Below, one piece after another: positions 41,909 through 50,775 of a DNA stretch of 64,000 bases. This stretch comes from Actinoplanes philippinensis. GTDB taxonomy: Bacteria > Actinomycetota > Actinomycetes > Mycobacteriales > Micromonosporaceae. Every line of letters begins with the position of its first letter. Position 1 is the stretch's first letter. The notes below the pieces were generated by a model that saw nothing but the letters and a program-made list of their open reading frames with translations, searched no databases and was not told the origin of the DNA. A program made the position numbers and the translations under genes. Location of the stretch: positions 310,001-374,000 of the forward strand of contig NZ_FONV01000009.1 in assembly GCF_900113015.1 (NCBI RefSeq), given 5' to 3'.

Positions 41909-42793
41909 GTGGAAACGGTTCGTGTCCTCGTACGCCGCAATCCGTTGGTGGCATTCTTCGCCCTTGCCTTCGGCATCAGCTGGATGGCCTGGACGCCTTA
42001 CATCCTGGGCAACACCGGCCTCGACTGGGAGCCGGACTTCCGGCTTCCGACCGGAGTGGCGGGTCAACTGGTGGGCATGCTGCCCGGCGCCTATCTCGGC
42101 CCGCTCGGTGCCGCGTTCATCGTCACCTCGCTCGTGGAAGGGCGTGCCGGCCTGCGGCAGTGGGCGAAACGCCTGGTCCGCTGGCGGGTCGGCTGGCGCT
42201 GGTACGTCGCCGTCCTGCTGCTGGTGCCCGCCACGATCGTCCTCGCCACGCTGGTCGTTCCCGGCGCCGTCGACGGCCTGTCCGTGCCGGGATGGCAGGT
42301 CGCGGCCGCATTCCTGCCGCTGCTGGCCGTCCAGATCATCACCACCGCGGCCGCCGAGGAGCCCGGCTGGCGCGACTTCGCGCTGCCTCGTCTGCAGGAA
42401 CGGTACGGCCCGCTGTTCGGCACGACCGTTCTCGGCGTTCTGTGGGGCTGCTGGCATCTGCCGCTGTTTCTCACCGAGTGGGGCGGGACGGAGAAGTCCT
42501 GGACGCATCCGGTGCTCTTCGTCCTGTCGTGCATTCCGCTCAGCTTCGTGATGACCTGGATCTTCAACCGGACCGGTCAGAGCCTGCCGATCGTCATGTT
42601 CTTCCACGCCGCGATCAACACCACGTACTCGCTGGTCTGGGCCGAGGTCTTCACGACCCTGGACGGCGGCGACGTGAACCTGGTGAACCTGATCGGCGCG
42701 ACAGCCGCCTCGGTGATCCTGCTGGTCGTGACCGGCGGCCGTCTGGGGCTGCAGACGCGCCACGCCGAGCCCGAGAGTGCTCACGCCGCCTGA
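41909..42793 (+). CDS. CPBP-family intramembrane glutamic protease
   Basis: A 294-residue polytopic membrane protein with ~7-8 hydrophobic helices. The CPBP (Abi/CAAX-Rce1-like) motifs are visible: AAEEPGWRDFALPRLQ (Glu pair ~149-150 and Arg), CWHLPLFLTEW (~His181) and MFFHAAINTTY (~His232). Such proteases cleave membrane substrates or process peptides; the partner is unknown. GTG 41909 follows GGAGGAGCC. It converges on a small gene with 13 bp overlap. Confidence 0.88.
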   Translation: METVRVLVRRNPLVAFFALAFGISWMAWTPYILGNTGLDWEPDFRLPTGVAGQLVGMLPGAYLGPLGAAFIVTSLVEGRAGLRQWAKRLVRWRVGWRWYVAVLLLVPATIVLATLVVPGAVDGLSVPGWQVAAAFLPLLAVQIITTAAAEEPGWRDFALPRLQERYGPLFGTTVLGVLWGCWHLPLFLTEWGGTEKSWTHPVLFVLSCIPLSFVMTWIFNRTGQSLPIVMFFHAAINTTYSLVWAEVFTTLDGGDVNLVNLIGATAASVILLVVTGGRLGLQTRHAEPESAHAA

Positions 42794-42969
42794 ACGGCCC
42801 ACGGAGTGAGGCGGATGGTCCCGGCATCCGTCCGCAAACCCAGACCGTCCAGCATGCGCGTCTCGGCGGTGGTGACGGGGCCGCGGCCGGTCGTCTTGCG
42901 CAGCAGCAGTGTCGGTGTCCAGAAGGCGGCGGCTTCGGCGGTGAAGGCCACGGGGGTACGGTCGTTCAC
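42781..42969 (-). CDS. Small protein translationally coupled to upstream gene
   Basis: A 62-residue peptide read from GTG 42969, which overlaps the upstream stop as GTGA. It contains TPVAFTAEAAAFWTPTLLLR and ends LTPWAVQAA. There is no signal peptide or known motif. Coupling to the 243-residue hypothetical gene upstream is the main support. It overlaps the CPBP gene 3' end by 13 bp. Confidence 0.55.
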   Translation of the reverse strand: MNDRTPVAFTAEAAAFWTPTLLLRKTTGRGPVTTAETRMLDGLGLRTDAGTIRLTPWAVQAA

Positions 42970-43697
42970 GACTGCACCACGGCGGAGAACGCCTGGCCTT
43001 CGCCGATGCGCCAGGCCGCGACGACCGGGGCGCCGCTCTGCAGGCCGGGATCGCGGGCGCCGAGGTAGTAGGCGCCGTCGCTGCGGGCGGTCTGCTCGTC
43101 GCGGCAGAGGTTGCTCAGGTGCTCCCGCAGTTCGGTGTCGGGCAGAGCGGCCAGCGCCTGCTCCCATCGTGCTTCGACACCATGCACCGGCCCGGTCTCG
43201 AAGATCTCGCCAGGACCGGTCATGGTGGCGGTGGCGGCACGCATGGCGTCGTACAACGAGCCGTCGGTGTGGATCCTGAAATCGATCTCCGGGAACGTCT
43301 TGCGCAGCTTGCGGGGCTTCCACTGCCGTTCGACGAGTTCCCGGCCGAGGTCGGCGCCGGTCATCCCCTCATCGAGTTGCGGCAGCCCGAGTGCGGCGCC
43401 TTCGCCGGTGTCGCCGGCACGGAACAGCGAACGACCGAGGTCGATGCTCCAGTGCGGGGCGATGAGATCCCAGCCCTCGAGGAGTTCGCCGAGGATCGAG
43501 ATGCTGGGGTACGGCGGATGCACGATCTCGCCACGCGCCAGCACCCCGGGGTCGAACTTCTCGTCGAAGAGCTCCTGTGCCAGGTCGGAACAGGAGTAGT
43601 AGAGCGCGTACGTCGCCTGCCGGTCGAAATCGCCGAGCGGCCGGCCCAGCAGAATGGCGAACCCGTCGGCGAGCGAGCCGTTCCAGTCGTACGTCAT
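42966..43697 (-). CDS. Hypothetical protein
   Basis: A 243-residue soluble acidic protein, start MTYDWNGSLADGFAILLGRP, with EIVHPPYPSISILGELLEGW and a C-terminal GAPVVAAWRIGEGQAFSAVV. No family is recognised. The coding sequence is well formed and is followed by a GTGA-overlapping small gene, so the two probably act together. It has no transmembrane segment or export signal. Confidence 0.7.
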   Translation of the reverse strand: MTYDWNGSLADGFAILLGRPLGDFDRQATYALYYSCSDLAQELFDEKFDPGVLARGEIVHPPYPSISILGELLEGWDLIAPHWSIDLGRSLFRAGDTGEGAALGLPQLDEGMTGADLGRELVERQWKPRKLRKTFPEIDFRIHTDGSLYDAMRAATATMTGPGEIFETGPVHGVEARWEQALAALPDTELREHLSNLCRDEQTARSDGAYYLGARDPGLQSGAPVVAAWRIGEGQAFSAVVQS

Positions 43698-43925
43698 GCC
43701 CGCGGACGATAGTCGCGAGCGTGATCGGCCGGTTGAACAGGGTCACCGCATTTGGCGACCCTGCACCGTCCGGCGATCCACAGATTCCACGACCCGGTGC
43801 TCCCGGAGCCTAGGCGTTCCTCCGGGCCGGTCGGCGACCGGTTGGTCTTCGCATTCTGGGCCGGGGCCGGGATGGAGGTCCCGGGCACGGGTCGGCGGTA
43901 TGCCGGCAACCGGGATGATGCCGTA

Positions 43926-44402
43926 ATGACCATGACGATTCGTGAGGCCGGCCCGGACGACATCGAGGCGATCATTTCCGTGGGGCAGCGGACGTGGCCG
44001 GCGACGTACGGGTTCGCCGGGCCGGAATACATCGCCACGGGGCTGCAGACGTGGTGGTCGACCGAGGCGATCCGGCGAAGTCTGGAAAACACGACGGTGC
44101 TCGTCGCGGAGCAGGACGGAGCGGTGACGGGCACCGGGAACATCGATCTGCGGGGCGAGACTCCGATCATCTGGAAGCTGTACGTGGTTCCCGAGGCCCA
44201 GGGAACAGGAGTCGGCTCGGCGCTGATCAGCGAACTGCTCAGCTACGCCGGCGGCCGCCCCGTACGGCTGGAATTCACCGCCGGAAACACGCCGGCGGCC
44301 GCCTTCTACGCCGCGCGGGGATTTGTCGAGATCCGTCGTGAAGCCGGTGAACGTCCCGGGTGGCCGGAGACCGTGTGGGTGGAACGGCGCTTTGCCGAGT
44401 AG
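43926..44402 (+). CDS. GNAT-family N-acetyltransferase
   Basis: A 158-residue acetyltransferase of the RimI-like type. Motif A: KLYVVPEAQGTGVGSALISE (QGTGVG loop, ~83-88). Motif B: AAAFYAARGFVEIRRE. The N-terminus TIREAGPDDIEAIISVGQRT is typical. ATG 43926 is chosen as the start of homology, although the frame opens at 43752. The substrate could be a protein N-terminus, amino acid or antibiotic. Confidence 0.88.
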   Translation: MTMTIREAGPDDIEAIISVGQRTWPATYGFAGPEYIATGLQTWWSTEAIRRSLENTTVLVAEQDGAVTGTGNIDLRGETPIIWKLYVVPEAQGTGVGSALISELLSYAGGRPVRLEFTAGNTPAAAFYAARGFVEIRREAGERPGWPETVWVERRFAE

Positions 44403-44432
44403 CGGTAAGGCCTTCGGCGTGGCGGTGTCGGG

Positions 44433-44540
44433 CTATTCGCAGCCGATGCCGTCACCGTCGCGGTCCAGGTGTTTGGCGTAGCCGGGGTCACCGCGCCGGA
44501 TCGGTGCCGCGCCCGCGTGGTGGGCGCTGCGCCCGAGGGT
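44433..44540 (-). pseudogene. Excalibur calcium-binding domain fragment
   Basis: The frame reads RRGDPGYAKHLDRDGDGIGC then E and stop (TAG 44433-44435). The DxDxDG calcium loop and GxGCE ending are the excalibur domain signature, normally at the C-terminus of secreted nucleases or wall proteins. There is no start codon, signal peptide or N-terminal Cys here. It is in the same frame as, and directly follows, the stop codon of the gene at 44541. Confidence 0.65.
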
Positions 44541-45248
44541 TCAGGGCGCCAGCAGCTCGGCGACCAGTCGACGCTCGGCTGCGGAAAGGGCGAACGGGCC
44601 GGCGGGGTTGCGTGGCGCGTACTCCGTCTCAGGTGTTCCCGCCGTCCAGGGCACATGGCCCCAGAAGGCGACCTCGTCGGAGGCTGCCAGCGCGGCCAGG
44701 TCCGTGGGGTCCTCCACAGCTCCCAGCGTCCGCATCGCTTGCGAGAGAATCGACGTGGCGCCGGGGGCGCCGGTCGCCTCGTCGCCGACCGCCGGCATGA
44801 GCAGCAGGAGGACCTGAGAGCGGCGTACGTCGTCCGGCTGACGATCGGCCGCGGCGACGAGTTCGGGCCAGGAGAGGCCTGGGCCACGCTGGTGGCCCTC
44901 CACGCTGGCGATCTCGATGACGTCGCGGCCGGAGCCGGGCAGAACCAGGTAGTCCACCCCGGCGTCGTCGGCGTCGTTGCTGAACACCACAGCGAGTTCG
45001 GCGTCACCGGCGAGTTCGACCGTGAAGACCGGCCACGTGCGAGGCTCGTAGAGATCGCGCATTCTGTCGAGCACCACCTCCTCCGGCACGCCCCACGTGC
45101 GCAGCAGCAGGTCCTCATCGTCGATGAGCTGCTCTTTCCAGTGCGCCGCCCAGAAGCCCGGCCGTTCGGTGAGGTGCCACCCGTCGACGGTGAGCGCTGC
45201 AACGTCCACGTCGTCGGGCATCGTGTCGGCGTAACCGGGAAGGATCAT
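44541..45248 (-). CDS. Hypothetical protein
   Basis: A 235-residue acidic soluble protein (MILPGYADTMPDDVDVAALT), rich in Asp/Glu and Leu, with YLVLPGSGRDVIEIASVEGH in the middle and repeated helices to the end. I recognise no family; proteins of this kind are often SUKH/SMI1-like immunity or uncharacterised actinobacterial proteins, but I see no decisive motif. ATG 45248 is chosen over far upstream in-frame starts that would overlap the next gene. Confidence 0.6.
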   Translation of the reverse strand: MILPGYADTMPDDVDVAALTVDGWHLTERPGFWAAHWKEQLIDDEDLLLRTWGVPEEVVLDRMRDLYEPRTWPVFTVELAGDAELAVVFSNDADDAGVDYLVLPGSGRDVIEIASVEGHQRGPGLSWPELVAAADRQPDDVRRSQVLLLLMPAVGDEATGAPGATSILSQAMRTLGAVEDPTDLAALAASDEVAFWGHVPWTAGTPETEYAPRNPAGPFALSAAERRLVAELLAP

Positions 45249-45300
45249 GGGAGCAAGATAGCCGCAGGAGCCGGCCGGAGCGTCCTGGGAGACTGGCCGT

Positions 45301-45831
45301 ATGACGCGCACGGTAGAGGGAATCCGCATCTTTCGTGGTCCGCAAGGGGTCCCGGAGGGTGCGCTTCGACGTTTCGTCGGCACGACCGATCGCGAGTCGC
45401 AGGCTGCGCTCGATCGGTGCAAGGATTTGCTGATCGCGGTCACGCACTGGGTTCCACCGCGAGGTGCGGCGTCTGCCGGCGTCGAGGGCTGGAAGGCTCG
45501 GACACCGGAGTGGTTCGTTCGCGCGTGCGCCCCGGACGTGTTCCCGGCCCGGGCGGAGGCATCGAGGGCGGACGACGGGCAGCCGTGGGCCTTCGCCGAC
45601 TGGATCCGATGGTTCGACCAGTCGTCCGGCCTGCAGCGCTCGTGGCGCTGGTGGGACGGCGGGATCACCGGCGATGCCGATTTCTGGATCGAGGTCGAGG
45701 TCTTCGAGGCTCCTGCTGTCGGCGCCTTGACGTGGATGATGCGGGCCGCCGGGGCACGAAGCGTCGCCGAGGCCGCCCGCCCTGGCCGGTCGGCCGGCGT
45801 CAGCCGCTCAGGACCCGGGTCAGGGCGGTGA
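45301..45831 (+). CDS. Hypothetical protein
   Basis: A 176-residue protein beginning MTRTVEGIRIFRGPQGVPEG, with WVPPRGAASAGVEGWKART and a Trp-rich middle (WAFADWIRWFDQSSGLQRSW). No export signal or membrane segment. Family not recognised. It is divergent from the 235-residue hypothetical gene with a 52-bp gap, and its end overlaps the xylanase 3' end by 32 bp. Confidence 0.6.
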   Translation: MTRTVEGIRIFRGPQGVPEGALRRFVGTTDRESQAALDRCKDLLIAVTHWVPPRGAASAGVEGWKARTPEWFVRACAPDVFPARAEASRADDGQPWAFADWIRWFDQSSGLQRSWRWWDGGITGDADFWIEVEVFEAPAVGALTWMMRAAGARSVAEAARPGRSAGVSRSGPGSGR

Positions 45832-47503
45832 ACGCGGCCTTGGGCGCCAGGTCCCGGTCGAAGATCAGGTCGTCACCGAGCCGGGGTGGATAGGTGCCGG
45901 ACTCGGTGGTGGACCCGTACCGGTCGGTGACCCCCCAGGTGGTGTAGGAGGTGCAGTTCGGGGCGGCCAGGCAGGCGGTCAACGCGGTGGCGTACTGCTC
46001 GGCCTGGCCGGCTGCCGGATCGCCGTACACATCGATCTCGGACACCCGGGCCGACAGCCCGAGCCGGGCCAGGTCCGCGAAGTGATCCTGCAGGACGGCC
46101 GCGGTGACCCGGTCGCCGGCCTCGTGGATGTGCGCCTCGAACCCGACCCCGTCGATCGGCACTCCCCGCTTCTTGAGCCGGGCGACCAGGCTGAGCAGCG
46201 CGTCCCAGCGCTCGCCGTCGGCTTCCAGGCCGAAATCGTTGAGATACAGCTTGGCGCCGGGGTCGGCGGTCCGGGCCGCCGCGAACGCCTTGTCGATGTA
46301 CGTCTCCCCCATCGCCTGCTGCCACAGGTGGCGGCGCAGCCCCGTTCCCCCGTCCTCGTAGTCCTCGCTCTCGGTGGACAGCGGTTCGTTGACGACGTCC
46401 CATTCGGCGACCCGGCCGCGGTAGTGACCGGCCACGGCGCTGATGTGATCGAGCATGATCCGCTCGCGCCGGTCAGCCGGGGCGTCCTGCATCCACCGCG
46501 GGTTGGCCTCGCCGAAGACCAGGGTGTGGGCGTGCACCGTGATGCCGTTGGCCGCCGCGAAGTCGACCAGGAGGTCGCCGCCGGTGAAGTCGTAGCGGTC
46601 CGGCTGCGGGTGCACGAACTGCGGCTTCACCGCGTTCTCCGTGGTCAGCATGGAGAAGTGGGCGGCGGTCAGGCGGCGGTAGTCGTCGTCGGCCAGCAGC
46701 GGCTCGGCGGCCACGGCGGCGCCGATGGGCAGCGCCCTGCGGGCTGCGGCGAGCACCCGCAGCGACCCGGGCGGGGGCGCCGGCTGGGCGAGCGGCGGGG
46801 CGTCGACGACGGTGACGCTGCCGCCGTCCAGCCCGGCGGCCCGCAACGAGGTCAACGTCCAGCCGGCCGTCGCGCCGTCATCGGCGTCGGCGCCGAAGAA
46901 CACCCGCCCGGAGCCGAACACGCCGGGGTCGGTGACGGACAGGCCGGCGTCGCCGAGCCGGACCGTCAGCTGCCCATCGGCCCGGGTGACGGTCACCGTG
47001 GCCGCGGCCGGTGCCGTCATCGTGGCCCGGCGGCGGACCGCCGGATCGTCGCCCCGCCCGTCCCAGACCTCCAGGCGCAGCTCGCTGTCGGTGACGGTGA
47101 CGGCCAGCCCGGGCGGGTTGTGCCGCCACTCGTCGTAGACCACCGGCACATCGCCGGACAGGGTGAGCACGGCCGAACGGCCGGCCGGCCGATCCACCCC
47201 GGCGGTGATCTCCACCGGGCCGCGCACCTCGAGCCGCGGCCCGCGCAGGTTGACCGGCGGGTTCGGCCGGCCACCGGAGCCGTCCTGCCGCACGATCCGC
47301 CCTCCTGTGCCGGCGATCCGCACTCCGCCGGGGCCGACGGTGGCCCCGGCGAGATGGGTCCAGTCGTGGCCGTTGAGGACATCGACGGCGGTACGGTCGT
47401 CGGGTGACGCGTCGTCGCCGGCGCTGACCGCCGCCCACCCACCGGCCGCCACCACCGTCACCACGACTGCGACCGCGAGCCAGGCCCGGGGACGCGTCCG
47501 CAT
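45800..47503 (-). CDS. Secreted/anchored GH10 endo-beta-1,4-xylanase
   Basis: A ~567-residue protein with an N-terminal signal anchor (WLAVAVVVTVVAAGGWAAV), a beta-sandwich accessory region (~45-225) and a GH10 TIM barrel (~245-560). The acid/base Glu is in EWDVVNEPLS (~Glu370), and the nucleophile is in ARVSEIDVY (~Glu489). Other GH10 marks are TTENAVKPQFVHP and HAHTLVF. It would cut xylan backbones outside the cell. ATG 47503 is preferred to the GTG at 47515. Distance from other sugar genes suggests a stand-alone polymer-degrading enzyme. Confidence 0.92.
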   Translation of the reverse strand: MRTRPRAWLAVAVVVTVVAAGGWAAVSAGDDASPDDRTAVDVLNGHDWTHLAGATVGPGGVRIAGTGGRIVRQDGSGGRPNPPVNLRGPRLEVRGPVEITAGVDRPAGRSAVLTLSGDVPVVYDEWRHNPPGLAVTVTDSELRLEVWDGRGDDPAVRRRATMTAPAAATVTVTRADGQLTVRLGDAGLSVTDPGVFGSGRVFFGADADDGATAGWTLTSLRAAGLDGGSVTVVDAPPLAQPAPPPGSLRVLAAARRALPIGAAVAAEPLLADDDYRRLTAAHFSMLTTENAVKPQFVHPQPDRYDFTGGDLLVDFAAANGITVHAHTLVFGEANPRWMQDAPADRRERIMLDHISAVAGHYRGRVAEWDVVNEPLSTESEDYEDGGTGLRRHLWQQAMGETYIDKAFAAARTADPGAKLYLNDFGLEADGERWDALLSLVARLKKRGVPIDGVGFEAHIHEAGDRVTAAVLQDHFADLARLGLSARVSEIDVYGDPAAGQAEQYATALTACLAAPNCTSYTTWGVTDRYGSTTESGTYPPRLGDDLIFDRDLAPKAAFTALTRVLSG

Positions 47504-47799
47504 GCCATTTTCCACGACTCAGAGTGTGCAGCCACGCCGCGCGGCCACCGGCGTGACCCTCGACATCCGCAAGAGTTGTTCGCTCGCACCGGGCCTGCCG
47601 GCCACCGGGAAGTCGACGCCTCTCCAGCGCCCGGCCGAGGTACCCATTCAGGTCCTGCGGATGGCCGGCACGATCAACCCCGTTCCGGCATGCGTTGTAC
47701 GGGTCCAGACGGGCGCGGCGGCCTCGCGGGCGTAGTCGGCGAGGTCTTCGCCCGCTCGGAGCATCGAGACCGAGGGCACGATTCGCCGTGGCCGGAGGC
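47504..47799. other. Intergenic region with a possible 3' gene remnant
   Basis: A 296-bp gap between the xylanase start and the NmrA-like gene end. On the minus strand a 38-codon frame (47764 to 47648) encodes MLRAGEDLADYAREAAAPVW and ends VPAIRRT. It has protein-like composition but no good ribosome site, so I treat it as a possible remnant. The xylanase promoter must lie here, but I see no clear boxes. Confidence 0.35.
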
Positions 47800-48690
47800 T
47801 CAGGCGCCGGCCGCGTCGGTGGGCGCGGTCCAGCCGGTGGCTCGGATCCACTCGGGCAGGTCCAGGGCGGCCGGTTCGATCGAGCGCACCACCGCGAGGT
47901 CCGACGGGTCTTCCGCCGCCTCCGCGAACTGGCGGAACATCGCCCTGTCGAGTTCGCTGGGAAGCACGCTCAACGGGAGGGCCTCGTACCGTGCCGGGAG
48001 CCCGGCGCGCTCCCCGAACGCCGCGGCGATCTCGGGGCCGGTCAGTTCGTCGCCGACGAGTTCGACGGCTCCGCCGGGCGCCTGCGCGGTGGCGAGCAGA
48101 AGTGCGGCGGCGACCCTGCCGATGTCCCTGATCGAGATCATCTTGAGGGCGACGTCCTCCGGCAGCGGCAGCCTCAGCACGATCTCGCCCTGTTCGAGGC
48201 TCGGCGCCATCACGGTGGTGAAGTTCTCCATGAAGGCGGTCGGGCGGACCATCGTGGCTCGCAGGCCGGACTTCCTCAGGTGCTCCTCGATCCAGTGCTT
48301 CGAGTCGTGGTGCGGCACACCCGACTCCCGCTCGGCTCCGAAGACCGAGTTGAACACAACGTGCGGGACATCCGCCTGGACCGCCGCGTCGACCAGCGCC
48401 GTACCGATGCGGATCTCGGCCTGGACCTCTTCGAGGCTGTTCGACTCGGGGGTCATGAAGTAGAACCCCGCGACCGTCGCCAGCGCGGCGGCCAGCGACG
48501 CCGGGTCGTCGGCCCGGACGGCCGCCAGCTCGACGCCGCGAGCGGCGAGCGCCTGAGCCCGGCCGGACTCCGGGTCGCGGACCAGGGCCCGCACCCGCGC
48601 CTTCTGGTCGAGCAGGGCGTCGACCACCGCCCCGCCCTGCTGTCCCGTCGCGCCGAAGACGGCGATCGTGCCGGTTGTCTGTGTGCTCAT
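47800..48690 (-). CDS. NmrA-family NAD(P)-binding protein
   Basis: A 296-residue atypical SDR of the NmrA/HSCARG type. The N-terminal motif is IAVFGATGQQGGAVVDALL (~8-26), followed by ALVRDPES, and a SVFGAERESGVPHHDSKHWI segment. Members sense NADP(H) redox state or act as quinone/ether reductases. ATG 48690 (MSTQTT) is the natural start. It is divergent from a MarR gene, with two mirrored palindromes between, so it is a regulated stress-response enzyme. Confidence 0.88.
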   Translation of the reverse strand: MSTQTTGTIAVFGATGQQGGAVVDALLDQKARVRALVRDPESGRAQALAARGVELAAVRADDPASLAAALATVAGFYFMTPESNSLEEVQAEIRIGTALVDAAVQADVPHVVFNSVFGAERESGVPHHDSKHWIEEHLRKSGLRATMVRPTAFMENFTTVMAPSLEQGEIVLRLPLPEDVALKMISIRDIGRVAAALLLATAQAPGGAVELVGDELTGPEIAAAFGERAGLPARYEALPLSVLPSELDRAMFRQFAEAAEDPSDLAVVRSIEPAALDLPEWIRATGWTAPTDAAGA

Positions 48691-48708
48691 AGCGGCCACC
48701 CCTCATTA

Positions 48709-48745
48709 GTTCATGACGTGAACGAAAATAGTTCACGCCATGAAC
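48709..48745. promoter_or_regulatory. Mirrored MarR operators (GTTCATGACGTGAAC)
   Basis: GTTCATGACGTGAAC (48709-48723) and GTTCACGCCATGAAC (48731-48745) have GTTCA/TGAAC arms and are reverse complements of each other but for one base. Centres are 22 bp apart. They sit between the NmrA-like gene and the MarR gene. Confidence 0.8.
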
Positions 48746-48774
48746 TTCGTCAAGGTGGGGCTATCGCGCGCCCC

Positions 48775-49215
48775 TCACGGTGTGATCGGGTGGTTCGAGG
48801 TGGGCGCGGAGAGGTCCGAGGTGTCCACGATGGCGGTGGCCACGCGCTCGAAGTCACGCTGGTCGCCGGGGTCGAGGTTCCTCGCGATCTCGGGCAGGCG
48901 CTTGGCGACCTCGGCGAAGATGGCCTCGCCGAGCACCTTTCCCGTGGGCGTCGCGCTGAGCATGACGACCCGCCGGTCCTGCGCCGAGCTCGACCGGCCC
49001 ACCAGCTCGCGCCGCGCGGTGCGATCGACCAGCTGGCTCAGAGCGTTCTTGGTCATGCCCAGCGACGCGGCGAGATCCGCCATCTGCCGCGGCTCGTTCC
49101 TGACCGCGCAGATCAGCGTGGCCTGCGAGGGGGTCAGGTCGAACTCGGCGCAGATCTGCGCGTACTTGCGCTGAATCACCACCGAGAGCCAGAAGAGCTT
49201 GTCGCCATAGTCCAC
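48775..49215 (-). CDS. MarR-family transcriptional regulator
   Basis: A 146-residue MarR regulator. Winged helix: QMADLAASLGMTKNALSQLV and DRTARRELVGRSSSAQDRRV (~55-100), with dimer helices on both sides. GTG 49215 follows GGGGGAGGCCGGC, so the longer open frame to 49320 is not used. It reads toward, and in the same direction as, the NmrA-like gene, with the operators immediately downstream in the NmrA promoter. It likely represses NmrA and perhaps itself. Confidence 0.88.
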   Translation of the reverse strand: MDYGDKLFWLSVVIQRKYAQICAEFDLTPSQATLICAVRNEPRQMADLAASLGMTKNALSQLVDRTARRELVGRSSSAQDRRVVMLSATPTGKVLGEAIFAEVAKRLPEIARNLDPGDQRDFERVATAIVDTSDLSAPTSNHPITP

Positions 49216-49496
49216 GCCGGCCTCCCCCGTCCGAGAACGAACGATCAGCCTACTCGCCGCGGGCCGGCAGGCCGCGCCACTCACCGGGAGACGCACACCT
49301 CTGCCCCACGGGCGGGCCATGCGGACCCGGTCAGTGTGCTCAACATCCGCCCAGCCCTCTCGTGCTCGCGTAACCGGGCGACAGGGTGATCGGCCCGACC
49401 CATCCGCGGATCACGGCGCGGATCTGACCACGCCGCGGCTGAGCCGGATGAACATCGCGGATGTGCTGTGGTGCAGCGCCGCCCGGCTCGGTGTCG
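49216..49496. other. Intergenic region, no gene supported
   Basis: A 281-bp gap between the MarR start and the next minus-strand gene end. Short frames on both strands look like shadows. No hairpin or repeat stands out. Confidence 0.4.
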
Positions 49497-49913
49497 TCAC
49501 GGGGCTGCTTCCGCCTCCTGCGTCCGGTGGACGTTCGGGTGGCTTTCGTCCCCGGTGAGAACGGCGTCGGCGGTCTCGGCATAGGCGATGAGCGAGACGG
49601 TGTTCAGCCCGGCCGCGGCATGCTCGTCGTCGGCCCCGGCAGCCAGCCACGATCGATAGTCACGGAGGAACTCGCGGAAATCCTCGACGCGCCCGTCGTC
49701 GGTCAGGAACTCGTCGGCGCCGATGCAGCTCGCGCCGTTTCCCTGATTACCGGCCGAGTACAGCCAGAACTCCCGCCACTGCAGCAGCCACGGCACCGCC
49801 GAGTACTTCGGGGCCGCCGCGACGTACCTCGCGGCGGACTCCATGAACGCGTCCTGCTGGACATCGTGCGCGAAGGCCCAATGGTTTCGGTACATCAGCA
49901 TCGACCAGCTCAC
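49497..49913 (-). CDS. Hypothetical protein
   Basis: A 138-residue soluble protein, MSWSMLMYRNHWAFAHDVQQ, rich in aromatic residues with VPWLLQWREFWLYSAGNQGN. No known domain recognised. GTG 49913 has a strong ribosome site (GGAGGGACCGCC). It is 24 bp downstream of a methyltransferase gene, so it is probably the last gene of a three-gene operon with two methyltransferases. Confidence 0.65.
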   Translation of the reverse strand: MSWSMLMYRNHWAFAHDVQQDAFMESAARYVAAAPKYSAVPWLLQWREFWLYSAGNQGNGASCIGADEFLTDDGRVEDFREFLRDYRSWLAAGADDEHAAAGLNTVSLIAYAETADAVLTGDESHPNVHRTQEAEAAP

Positions 49914-49937
49914 GGCGGTCCCTCCCCTCGCTCGGCG

Positions 49938-50735
49938 TCACCGTGTCCTGACCGCGAGAGCCAGCCGAGTCCGGTACTGCTTGGTGATCCGTCCGCCGTG
50001 GACGTTGTCGATCAGGTGGGCGATGCAGGCGAACAGGTCGCGCCGGGCCTGCGGCTTCATGGCTCGATGGCCGGAGTAGGTCATGAGCAGGTCCAGGTAC
50101 TCGTCGGCCGTGTAGGTCTGTTGCCAGTCGTAGCGACGGAACTCGACCGGGCCGAAGCGCGCCGATCGCTCGAATTCCGCTGCCTCGTCGGCAGTCTCGT
50201 CGTGGCTGGTCAGGCGCATGCCCGGTGGTGTCGCGGGGTCGAAGCGTTCGTAGCACCGCTGGGCGTCGGCGAAGAAGGCGTTCGTCCCGCCGGCGATGTG
50301 GTGGGTCGAGACGATGCCGAGGACTCCAGCGGGACGCAACAGGTCAGCTGCTTTGATCATCCGAACGTCGGGGTCGAGCCAGTGGAACGCGGTCGCGGAG
50401 AGCACCGCGTCGAAGGGTCCGGTCGAGGGCTGCCAGTCCTCGAACGCGGAGGCGACGACAGTGACGTTCGGGAATGGTGCGAGATTGCGTCGGGCGATGG
50501 CGGCCATGTCGGGGCTGAGGTCCATCGCGACGACGGTGCATCCCCGTTGGGCCAGGGGCAGTGTCGCCTGGCCGGTGCCGCACCCGATCTCCAGCACCCG
50601 GGCGTGCGGGCCGAGACCGGCGAGTTCGGCGAGGTCGGCGAACAGCTGAGGTGGATAGCGGGGGCGGCAACGGTCGTAGAGTTCGGCGTCCTCGCCGAAC
50701 GTGGTGCGCAGCATTTCTCGATCGGTGTCGGTCAT
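49938..50735 (-). CDS. Class I SAM-dependent methyltransferase
   Basis: A 265-residue methyltransferase of the Methyltransf_11/25 type. Motif I: VLEIGCGTGQATLPLAQRG (~47-65), then VVAMDLSPDM, and FDAVLSATAFHWLDPD (motif IV, with HWLD typical of ubiquinone/menaquinone- or small-molecule methyltransferases). The N-terminus FGEDAELYDRCRPRYP matches the LaeA-like group. Substrate unknown. It lies between another methyltransferase (40 bp upstream) and a hypothetical gene (24 bp downstream). Confidence 0.9.
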   Translation of the reverse strand: MTDTDREMLRTTFGEDAELYDRCRPRYPPQLFADLAELAGLGPHARVLEIGCGTGQATLPLAQRGCTVVAMDLSPDMAAIARRNLAPFPNVTVVASAFEDWQPSTGPFDAVLSATAFHWLDPDVRMIKAADLLRPAGVLGIVSTHHIAGGTNAFFADAQRCYERFDPATPPGMRLTSHDETADEAAEFERSARFGPVEFRRYDWQQTYTADEYLDLLMTYSGHRAMKPQARRDLFACIAHLIDNVHGGRITKQYRTRLALAVRTR

Positions 50736-50775
50736 GGTGGCTGGTCGTCCCTTCAGGTCCCGAGCGGCGTGTCGC

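Noticed and set aside
49319..49558. Plus-strand frame with LTTPRLSRMNIADVLWCSAA
   Set aside because: Slight likeness to the N-terminus of an ABC permease, but too short and without context.
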